Part shown: in pieces, positions 57,833-64,000 of the stretch
Numbering within the stretch: the first letter of the stretch is position 1
Layout: every line of letters begins with the position of its first letter
Assembly: GCF_024171885.1 (NCBI RefSeq)
Contig: NZ_JAMTCP010000004.1
Coordinates: forward strand, 270,632-334,631
Length of the DNA stretch: 64,000 nucleotides
Source of the DNA: Streptoalloteichus tenebrarius
GTDB lineage: Bacteria; Actinomycetota; Actinomycetes; Mycobacteriales; Pseudonocardiaceae
Direction of reading: 5' to 3'
The notes under the pieces: model-generated
What the model saw: only the letters and a program-made list of their open reading frames with translations
Database searches by the model: none
What the model was told of the DNA's origin: nothing
Made by a program: the position numbers and the translations under genes

Positions 57833-58966
57833 ATGACCACGCGGTGGGTGGCGGGTTTTCGCAGCGCCGTGATCAGCCCGGATGAGAGCGTCCGCTTCAA
57901 CGAGCCACGAGGCTTCCACGACCAGACAGTGCGTCAGGTCCTGCACATGGCCGGCGGAGGTGAGCGGGTCCGGGTGCGGCTGTCCAACCGCTACGGCCGC
58001 TCTCCCCTGACCGTCGGCGTCGCGCGCCTGGCCGAGCGCGGGATCGCCGACCAGATCGTCACCGAGACCGACGTCGTGCTGCGTTTCGACGGCAGCCGGC
58101 GCGTGACGGTCCCGCCGGGCGGCGAGGTGGTCAGCGATCCGGTCGAGCTGGCCGTCCGGGCCGGCGACGACCTCGTCCTCAGCCTCCACCTGCCCGAGGA
58201 GACCGGTCTGGCGACCTTCTCGCACATGCCCGTCGAGACCGCCCACGTCGCCGACGGCGACCAGACCGGCGCGGCGAACCTGGTCGGGGCCGAGGAGGTC
58301 GAGGGCCGGTTCTTCGTGACCGGCGTCGACGTCCTCGCCCCGGAGGGCGCCGGGGTCGCCGTCGCGTTCGGCGACTCCTGGTTCGAGGGTGTGGGCAGCA
58401 CGGTCGGGGCCAACCGGCGTTCGGTCGACTGGCTCAACCGACGGCTGCGGCGGGGCTGGGTGGTCAACCAGGGGATCGCCGGAAACCGCCTGCTGACCGA
58501 CGGGGTCGGCGAGCACGCGCTGGCCCGCTTCGAACGGGACGTGCTGTCGGTCCCGGGCGTCACCCAGGTGTTGGCGCACTTCGGGATCAACGACCTGGGT
58601 CTGCCCGGGATGCTCGGGCTGCCGCCCGCCACCGCCGACGACCTGGTCGCCGGGTTCACCGAGCTGGCCCACCGGGCGCACGAGGCCGGTCTGGTCATCC
58701 ACGCCGCGACCATCGGCCCGTTCGCCGGCGCGATCTACCCCGGCCACAACACGCCCGAGGGTCTGGCCGCGCGGCGCGAGGTGAACGAGTGGATCCGCGG
58801 CGGCAGCGTCTTCGACGCGGTCTTCGACGTCGCGCGCGCCGTGGAGGACCCGGCGCGGCCGGACTACCTGCGCCCGGAGTTCGACAGCGGGGACGGCATG
58901 CACCTCAACGACGCCGGTGCGCGGGCCATGGCCGAGTGCGTCGATCTGGACGTGCTGAGGCTCTGA
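57833..58966 (+). CDS. SGNH/GDSL hydrolase
   Basis: A 377-residue esterase/lipase-type enzyme. Blocks: block I VAFGDSWFEG (GDS, catalytic Ser), block II VNQGIAGNRLL (Gly), block III HFGINDLG (Asn), block V DGMHLNDAG (Asp-x-x-His). An N-terminal beta-domain of about 190 residues precedes the catalytic domain (VRVRLSNRYGRSPLTVGVARLAERG), as in many actinobacterial SGNH proteins. There is no signal peptide. The ATG at 57833 follows GAAAGGTGTG. Substrate unknown; polysaccharide deacetylation or lipid hydrolysis are both possible. Confidence 0.92.
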   Translation: MTTRWVAGFRSAVISPDESVRFNEPRGFHDQTVRQVLHMAGGGERVRVRLSNRYGRSPLTVGVARLAERGIADQIVTETDVVLRFDGSRRVTVPPGGEVVSDPVELAVRAGDDLVLSLHLPEETGLATFSHMPVETAHVADGDQTGAANLVGAEEVEGRFFVTGVDVLAPEGAGVAVAFGDSWFEGVGSTVGANRRSVDWLNRRLRRGWVVNQGIAGNRLLTDGVGEHALARFERDVLSVPGVTQVLAHFGINDLGLPGMLGLPPATADDLVAGFTELAHRAHEAGLVIHAATIGPFAGAIYPGHNTPEGLAARREVNEWIRGGSVFDAVFDVARAVEDPARPDYLRPEFDSGDGMHLNDAGARAMAECVDLDVLRL

Positions 58967-59258
58967 CGCTCCACGCTCAGCACCCGGCGGAGGGCTGGAC
59001 CGGTGGACGGCGCGGTCCACGCGGGTCGAGCACGGCGACGCCGCGGCGGACACGCCACCTGGGCGGGGCCAGCGGGCCACACGACAACGAGCGACAAGTG
59101 ATCTTGTGGAAGATCGTCATTGTTGACGCCCCACCACCTCGACGAGACTCGCTCCTCGCGACGCCGCTCCCGGACACCCTGGTCGACCACGCCGACCCGG
59201 TCGCCGTCCCTGGGCCGCGCCGGAACCGAGCCACCACGCAGAACACTGGGGGAAGCAC

Positions 59259-60185
59259 ATGCAGTTGGGGCTGAGGAGTCTCATCGACCCGGCACTCGCG
59301 GCGCACGTCGACGAGATCCGCGCGGCCAACGCCGCCTCGGCGATGAGGAGGGGACCGAGCAACCTCGACGAGCTGCGAGCGGCACGAGCCCAGCGGGACG
59401 TGGTCCCCTCCGACGCTGACTCGTCAGCCGTGGAGGAGGTCGTCGAAGCCGCCGGCCGGCGGGTGCCCGTGCGAATCCTCACTCCTGGCGGCGCCGCGCC
59501 CCGGGGTGTCCATCTGGACATCCACGGCGGTGGCTTCTACATGGGGACGGCGGCGCGGGGGGACGCGCGCAACCAGCAGCTCGCGGACGCTCTCGGCGTC
59601 GCCGTCGTGAGCGTGGACTACCGCCTGGCTCCCGAGCACCCCTGGCCGGCCGCTCCCGACGACTGCGAAACGGCGGCGCTGTGGCTGCTGGAGCAGGCCG
59701 AGGCCCGCTTCGGCACGACACGGCTGACGGTCGGCGGTTTCTCGGCGGGAGCCACGCTGGTCATGACGACGTTGCTGCGCCTGCGCGATCGCGGTCTCGC
59801 CGGGTCGTTCACGGGCGCCGCGCTGGAGTACGGCACCTACGACATGAGCGGCCTGACCCCGGCGGGCCGACTGATCGCCGACGAGTACTTCATCCAGGCC
59901 TACGCCGGTCACGTGGCCGACCGCACGATCCCGGACGTCTCCCCCATCTATGGCGATCTGCGCGGCCTGCCCCCGCTGTTGATGGTCGTCGGCAGCGCGG
60001 ACATCCTGCTGGAGGACAACATGGCCATGGCGGCCCGGGTGTCGGCGGCCGGAGGCTCGGTTGACCTCCGGATCTACCCGGAAGCGCCCCACGGCTTCAC
60101 CCTCCGACCGACAGGGATGGCCAAGGCGGCGCTGCGCGACATCGAGCGGTGGCTTGCGGAGTGCTTCTCCCCCGCGTCCCCCTGA
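59259..60185 (+). CDS. Alpha/beta hydrolase, hormone-sensitive-lipase family
   Basis: A 308-residue esterase. The oxyanion-hole motif is HLDIHGGGFYMG, the nucleophile elbow GFSAGATLVM (G-x-S-A-G), the Asp in VGSADILLEDN and the His in EAPHGFTLRP. This is a full catalytic triad of family IV (HSL-type) esterases, which favour short acyl esters. The N-terminal about 75 residues form the usual cap. The start (MQLGLRSLIDPA) is preceded by GGGGGAAG. It stands alone between the SGNH hydrolase and the convergent phosphotransferase. Confidence 0.92.
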   Translation: MQLGLRSLIDPALAAHVDEIRAANAASAMRRGPSNLDELRAARAQRDVVPSDADSSAVEEVVEAAGRRVPVRILTPGGAAPRGVHLDIHGGGFYMGTAARGDARNQQLADALGVAVVSVDYRLAPEHPWPAAPDDCETAALWLLEQAEARFGTTRLTVGGFSAGATLVMTTLLRLRDRGLAGSFTGAALEYGTYDMSGLTPAGRLIADEYFIQAYAGHVADRTIPDVSPIYGDLRGLPPLLMVVGSADILLEDNMAMAARVSAAGGSVDLRIYPEAPHGFTLRPTGMAKAALRDIERWLAECFSPASP

Positions 60186-60241
60186 CGGTGGTCGTCAACC
60201 GCGGCGGCCGCGAAGGGCTCCGAGCACGCGGAAACGGTTGA

Positions 60242-61159
60242 TCAGCGCCGGGCCGTCGCGATGAGGAGTCGCAGCGAGGCGTGGCCCGGTGGACCCCAGG
60301 TGGGCTTGCCGCCGGGCCGGCCGTGGACGCCGGCGTCTCCGATGAGGACGCAGGCGAGGGCACGCAGCACCGCCCCGCCGCGGGCGCGGCGCAGGGTCGC
60401 GGCGTCCGCGGCGGGGCGGTAGGCGGCGTGGAAGCGGTCGAGAGCGTCGTCCGGCAGCAGGATCCAGGCGGCGGCGAGGTCGCAGGCGGGGTCGCCCGCG
60501 AAGAGGTCGCCGAAGTCGACCACGCCGCAGAGGGCACCGTCGGCGGTGAGGACGTTGGCCGGGTGCAGGTCGCCGTGCAGCCACAGCGCCGGGCCGTCCC
60601 AGTCGGGCGCGGCGACGGCGTCCGCCCAGACCCCGCGGACGGCGTCCGGGTCGGGGATGAGCCCCCGCTCGGTGGCCGAGGCGAGCTGCTGGCTGAAACC
60701 CTCGGCGTAGGAGGCCAGCGGCCCTCCTCGGCCCCGGCCGGCGGGCGCCCCCTCGGGGGCGGGGTGGTGAAGCGCCGTCAGGAAGGCGGCCAGGGTCTCG
60801 GCCGCCTCCTCCGCGCGCGTGACCGGCGCGCGGTCGGCCGGAGTGCCCGGCACCCACGTGGTGACGATCCAGGGGCGCGGGAACCGCGCGGAGGGCTCGC
60901 CGAGGCGTTGCGGGACGGGGACCGGCAGCGGAAGACGCGGCGCGATGGTGGGCACCCAGGTGTGCTCCTTGCGCAGCAGCGCGTCGGCGGAGCGCGTCGC
61001 CCAGGGCAACCGGACCGCGAGGTCGTCGCCGAGCCGCCAGAGCTGGTTGTCCCAGCCCCGCGCGCCGAGCCGCACGGGGTGGTCGGCCAGGTCGGGGTGC
61101 TGGTCGCGCAGCAGGTCCCGCACCAGCTCCGCGGTGATCTCGATCTCGGCGTGCGTCAT
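60242..61159 (-). CDS. Aminoglycoside/choline-kinase-like phosphotransferase
   Basis: A 305-residue kinase-like enzyme of the APH family: DNQLWRLGDDLAVRLPWATRSADALLRKEHTWVP (ATP-binding beta-sheet), RFPRPWIVTTWVPGTPAD, catalytic LWLHGDLHPANVLTADGALCGVVDFGDLFAGDPACDLAAAW, with the HGDxxxxN and metal-binding DFGD motifs intact. The substrate may be an aminoglycoside, homoserine, choline or another alcohol. The ATG at 61159 (MTHAEIE) is preferred to one three codons earlier. No adjacent regulator or biosynthesis genes indicate its role. Confidence 0.9.
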   Translation of the reverse strand: MTHAEIEITAELVRDLLRDQHPDLADHPVRLGARGWDNQLWRLGDDLAVRLPWATRSADALLRKEHTWVPTIAPRLPLPVPVPQRLGEPSARFPRPWIVTTWVPGTPADRAPVTRAEEAAETLAAFLTALHHPAPEGAPAGRGRGGPLASYAEGFSQQLASATERGLIPDPDAVRGVWADAVAAPDWDGPALWLHGDLHPANVLTADGALCGVVDFGDLFAGDPACDLAAAWILLPDDALDRFHAAYRPAADAATLRRARGGAVLRALACVLIGDAGVHGRPGGKPTWGPPGHASLRLLIATARR

Positions 61160-61234
61160 GTGGATCAACAGTACCGAGAGGGGCGGCCGGCCCGTCCCGG
61201 TCGCCGGCCGGGCGCCCGGGCTCGCGGGGGTGGG

Positions 61235-61726
61235 TCAGGTGGTCACCTTGGCGAGGAACGCCGCGAGGTTCGCCACGGTGCGCTGGATCTTCTCCTCCTG
61301 GGTGAGCGACTCCGGGAGCCGCGCGCCCATGCCCGCGTCCTTCCTGCCCCGCACGTACAGCGAGCAGGAGAGGTCGTCGCAGAGGTAGGTGCCCACCGAG
61401 CTGCCCTGCTGTCCGGCCTTGCCCGCCCTGGGGGCGACCATCAGGGGGACGCCGCCGCTGTGGGTGGTCAGGCAGATCGAGCACATGCTGCGGCGGCGCT
61501 GCCCCGGGGTCGGGCTGGGGCGGCGCAGCGCGACCGCCGTCGGCCGGCCGTCCAGTTCGGTGACGAGGTAGGCGAGGTCGGGGGCCCGGGGGTCGCGCCA
61601 GCCGAGGTAGTCCAGGTCGTCCCACGGCTGGTCGGCGAGGTCGCGCGGCACGGCCAGGCGCTTCGCCTCGCCCTTGGTGCGGTTGACGAACGCGGCCCGG
61701 ATCTCCTGTTCGGTCAGTGGCCTCAT
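61235..61726 (-). CDS. FBP domain protein (elongation-factor-G-binding type)
   Basis: A 163-residue protein of the FBP family (PF16571-like): MRPLTEQEIRAAFVNRTKGEAKRLAVPRDLADQPWDDLDYLGWRDP, then a four-cysteine treble clef (SMCSICLTTHSGG and GTYLCDDLSCSLYVRG). Fibronectin-binding-protein-like FBP domains with this zinc finger bind elongation factor G, and the related FusB protects against fusidic acid. The role here is inferred. The ATG at 61726 begins at the domain. It is divergent from a TetR gene with a symmetric operator between them, which suggests drug- or stress-controlled expression. Confidence 0.88.
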   Translation of the reverse strand: MRPLTEQEIRAAFVNRTKGEAKRLAVPRDLADQPWDDLDYLGWRDPRAPDLAYLVTELDGRPTAVALRRPSPTPGQRRRSMCSICLTTHSGGVPLMVAPRAGKAGQQGSSVGTYLCDDLSCSLYVRGRKDAGMGARLPESLTQEEKIQRTVANLAAFLAKVTT

Positions 61727-61741
61727 GCCGACCACGCTAGG

Positions 61742-61762
61742 TTGCCTAAAGGGTTTAGGCAA
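61742..61762. promoter_or_regulatory. TetR operator between FBP and TetR genes
   Basis: TTGCCTAAA-N3-TTTAGGCAA, perfect 9-bp arms in an AT-rich patch, 16 bases before the FBP-gene start and 36 before the TetR start. A further TTTAGG half-site lies at 61775. Confidence 0.8.
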
Positions 61763-61797
61763 GCGCATAATGGCTTTAGGTAGAGGGAGGAGAAGGC

Positions 61798-62367
61798 GTG
61801 GCACGCGCGGGACTGACCCCGGAACGCCTGGTCAGGGCGGGGGCGGAACTGGCCGACGAGATCGGCTTCGACCAGGTGACCCTCTCGGCGCTCGCCCGGC
61901 GGTTCGACGTCAGGGTCGCGAGCCTGTACTCGCACCTGAGGAACTCCCAGGACCTGAGGACCAGGATCGCCCTGCTCGCGCTGGAGGAACTCGCCGACAG
62001 GGCCGCGGCCGCCCTGGCGGGGCGGGCCGGCAGGGACGCGCTGGCCGCCTTCGCCGACGTCTACCGCGACTACGCCCGCGAGCACCCCGGCCGCTACGAC
62101 GCCACGCGGCTGCGGCTCGACCCGGAGACGGCGGCGGCCAGCGCCGGCGTCCGGCACGCCGAGATGACCCGGGCGATCCTGCGGGGCTACGACCTGGCCG
62201 AACCCGACCAGACCCACGCCGTCCGGCTGCTGGGCAGCGTCTTCCACGGCTACATCAGCCTGGAGGCGGCGGGCGGGTTCAGCCACAGCGCGCCCGACAC
62301 GCAGGAGACCTGGACCCGGATCGTCGACGCCCTCGACGCCCTGCTGCGCAACTGGCCCGCGCCCTGA
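61798..62367 (+). CDS. TetR family regulator (WHG domain)
   Basis: A 189-residue regulator: LTPERLVRAGAELADEIGFDQVTLSALARRFDVRVASLYSHLRNSQDLRTRIALLALEELADRAAAAL is the helix-turn-helix, then the WHG-type ligand domain (VYRDYAREHPGRYDATRL, AVRLLGSVFHGYISLEAAGGFSHSAPDTQETWTRIVDALDALL). The GTG at 61798 has GGGAGGAG upstream. It is divergent from the FBP gene and very likely represses it; the SGNH gene 76 bases downstream may be cotranscribed. Confidence 0.92.
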   Translation: MARAGLTPERLVRAGAELADEIGFDQVTLSALARRFDVRVASLYSHLRNSQDLRTRIALLALEELADRAAAALAGRAGRDALAAFADVYRDYAREHPGRYDATRLRLDPETAAASAGVRHAEMTRAILRGYDLAEPDQTHAVRLLGSVFHGYISLEAAGGFSHSAPDTQETWTRIVDALDALLRNWPAP

Positions 62368-62443
62368 CCACGCGGCTCGCCCCAAGCCGGCAGCCGCCGA
62401 CCACGCGGGTGGCGACCGCCCACACGACACCGAACGACAGGCG

Positions 62444-63634
62444 ATGACAATGCGCGACGAATCCCGCTGGACCAGCACACCGATCACCGAGGACATCCTG
62501 CGCGGCGCCCTCGAACTGGAGCGCACCGAGCACGGCGTGCTGCCGCACCGCCTGCCGGCGTGGGCCCGAGCCCAGTGCGCCGACGGGCAACTCGCCATGG
62601 CGGAGTCCCAGCCCTCCGGCGTCCGGCTGGCCTTCCGCACCGGGGCCACCGCCGTCGAACTGGACACGCTGCCCACCAGACGGATCTACCTCGGCATCCC
62701 GCCCCGCCCGCGGGCCGTGTACGACCTGCGGATCGACGGACGCCTGGTCGACCAGGCCAGCGCGCCCGGCGGCAACGCCCTGATCATCGACATGGCCACC
62801 GGGGCCGTCGAGCACCAGCCAGGCCCGGTCGGCACGCTGCGCTTCGCCGACCTGCCCGAGGGCGTGAAGGACGTCGAGATCTGGTTGCCGCACAACGAGA
62901 CCACCGAACTCGTCGCCCTGCGCGCCAACGCCCCCGTCGAGCCGGTCCCCGACCGGGGCCGCCGGGTGTGGCTGCACCACGGCAGCTCGATCAGCCACGG
63001 CTCCAACGCCGCGAGTCCGTCCACCACCTGGCCGGCGCTCGCCGCCGCCAGCGCCGGCGTGGAACTGGTCAACCTCGGCCTGGGCGGCAGCGCCCTGCTC
63101 GACCCGTTCACCGCCCGCACCCTGCGCGACACCCCGGCCGACCTGATCAGCGTCAAGATCGGCATCAACCTGGTCAACGCCGACCTGATGCGCCTGCGGG
63201 CGTTCGGCCCGGCGGTGCACGGTTTCCTCGACACCATCCGCGAGGGGCACCCCACGACACCGCTGCTGGTCGTCTCGCCGCTGTACTGCCCCATCCACGA
63301 GGACACCCCGGGCCCCGGGGCGTTCGACCTCGACGCGCTCGCCAGGGGCGAGGTGCGGTTCCTGGCCACCGGCGACCCGGCCGAGCGCGCCGGGGGGAAG
63401 CTGACGCTCACCGTCATCCGGGCCGAGCTGGCCCGGATCGTGGAGCAGCGGGCGGCCAGCGACCCGCACCTGCACCACCTCGACGGCCGCGACCTCTACG
63501 GCGAGGCCGACTTCGCCGAGCTGCCCCTGCCCGACCAGCTCCACCCGGACGCCGCCACCCACCGGCGGATCGGGGAGCGCTTCGCCGAGCTGGTCTTCTC
63601 CGGTCACGGGCCGTTCGCCGCCCGCCCCGCCTGA
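62444..63634 (+). CDS. SGNH/GDSL hydrolase
   Basis: A 396-residue enzyme. A beta-rich N-terminal region of about 180 residues (GVRLAFRTGATAVELDTLPTRRIYLG, RFADLPEGVKDVEIWLPHNETTELVALRAN) precedes the catalytic domain. There the motifs are WLHHGSSISHGS (nucleophile Ser), LGLGGSALLDP, VKIGINLVN (Asn block) and DQLHPDAATHRRIGERF (Asp/His block). It differs clearly from the SGNH protein at 57833. No signal peptide. The ATG at 62444 follows ACAGGCG, a weak ribosome site. It probably follows the TetR gene on the same transcript. Substrate unknown. Confidence 0.9.
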   Translation: MTMRDESRWTSTPITEDILRGALELERTEHGVLPHRLPAWARAQCADGQLAMAESQPSGVRLAFRTGATAVELDTLPTRRIYLGIPPRPRAVYDLRIDGRLVDQASAPGGNALIIDMATGAVEHQPGPVGTLRFADLPEGVKDVEIWLPHNETTELVALRANAPVEPVPDRGRRVWLHHGSSISHGSNAASPSTTWPALAAASAGVELVNLGLGGSALLDPFTARTLRDTPADLISVKIGINLVNADLMRLRAFGPAVHGFLDTIREGHPTTPLLVVSPLYCPIHEDTPGPGAFDLDALARGEVRFLATGDPAERAGGKLTLTVIRAELARIVEQRAASDPHLHHLDGRDLYGEADFAELPLPDQLHPDAATHRRIGERFAELVFSGHGPFAARPA

Positions 63635-63747
63635 CAGGCGATTCGCCGCGCCGTCCGGCGGGGCCGGCTGGGGCGGGGAGCTAGACGAGTAATGCGTAAG
63701 TCCGGGGTGGTGCCGGGAGACGGACGAAGGGTGCTCAAGATCAGTTT

Positions 63748-64000
63748 GTGACGACCGACCTGAACACCCTTCTCACCGCACTCTACGTCAAGATCGACGA
63801 TTACCTGGCTGGCAGGCCCCGGTGGGGCCGACCTCCCAAGCTCACCGATGCGGAGCTGATCACCCTCGCGGTGGCCCAGGCGCTGCTCGGGTTCACCTCC
63901 GAGGCACGGTGGCTGCGGTTCGTGCCTGACCACCTGCCCGGGGCGTTTCCTGACCTGCCGGGCCAGTCCGGCTACAACCGCCGCCTGCGCGCCGCGTTGC
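63748..64000 (+). mobile_element. IS982-family transposase, 5' part, cut by window edge
   Basis: GTG at 63748 opens an 84-codon frame running off the window: TTDLNTLLTALYVKIDDYLAG, RWGRPPKLTDAELITLAVAQALLGF, EARWLRFVPDHLPGAFPDLPGQSGYNRRLRAAL. This is the conserved N-terminus of IS982-type transposases, which are usually about 270-300 residues. The left inverted repeat should lie around 63680-63700, but I cannot fix its ends without the right end. Confidence 0.85.

Noticed and set aside
1..64000. CRISPR array, riboswitch of a known class, rRNA or tRNA gene
   Set aside because: No regularly spaced repeats, and no conserved RNA motifs that I can recognise by reading.

Overview
The window is very GC-rich (about 70% or more by eye), with G/C at third codon positions, many GTG starts, F420-type enzymes (FDOR/DDN, luciferase-like, PPOX), a Ku/LigD end-joining operon and many TetR, MarR, GntR and LysR regulators. 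This is the profile of a large-genome filamentous actinomycete. Composition and gene content look most like the Pseudonocardiaceae (Saccharothrix/Lentzea/Actinosynnema type), but I cannot confirm a genus. There are no rRNA or tRNA genes and no CRISPR array. The only clear mobile DNA is an IS982-type transposase running off the right edge (63748 on), a decayed IS5-type fragment (30060-30285) and a lone tyrosine recombinase (13192-14175).

Left part (1-10.7 kb): a PAS-GGDEF-EAL cyclic-di-GMP protein, a glyoxalase-fold protein, an AHSA1-type protein, a 36-residue peptide gene that resembles a RiPP precursor (3597-3707), GNAT and SDR enzymes, a deazaflavin nitroreductase-hemerythrin fusion, and the operon ku - ligD(PE-ligase) - ligD(polymerase).

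Middle left (10.8-25 kb): a family A DNA polymerase, the recombinase, an aminotransferase, several redox enzymes and regulators. A 1.4-kb stretch with no convincing gene (20180-21588) follows, carrying several striking AT-rich palindromes. Next comes an unusually compact P450-like gene overlapping a PEP mutase/isocitrate lyase-type gene, divergent from a signal-less substrate-binding-protein-like gene.

Middle (25-40.6 kb): a 1379-residue membrane-anchored STAND ATPase with WD40 repeats, a pair of perfect DnaA boxes, an amidohydrolase/MFS pair with its TetR, a MerR/Old Yellow Enzyme pair, and an ABC-F resistance gene with an apparently leaderless 10-codon leader peptide and attenuator. Then comes a zinc-site plus coiled-coil (KfrA-like) protein facing a perfect 32-bp palindrome and further CGTTTCGT-type inverted repeats.

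Right part (40.9-64 kb): efflux pumps, each beside a TetR or LysR regulator and a clear palindromic operator; a pirin; a YceI/MarR pair with three operator copies; a CYTH protein; a serine hydrolase; a small secreted Cys-pair protein; two SGNH hydrolases; an HSL-type esterase; a phosphotransferase; and an FBP-domain protein.

Two patterns cut across the window. Many regulator and partner genes have a TAnnnT -10 box exactly 6-7 nt before the start codon and so look leaderless. Five genes (a ricin-type lectin fragment, the SBP-like gene, two MFS genes and a RidA gene) are each broken by an apparent single frameshift, which is either recent decay or sequencing error.
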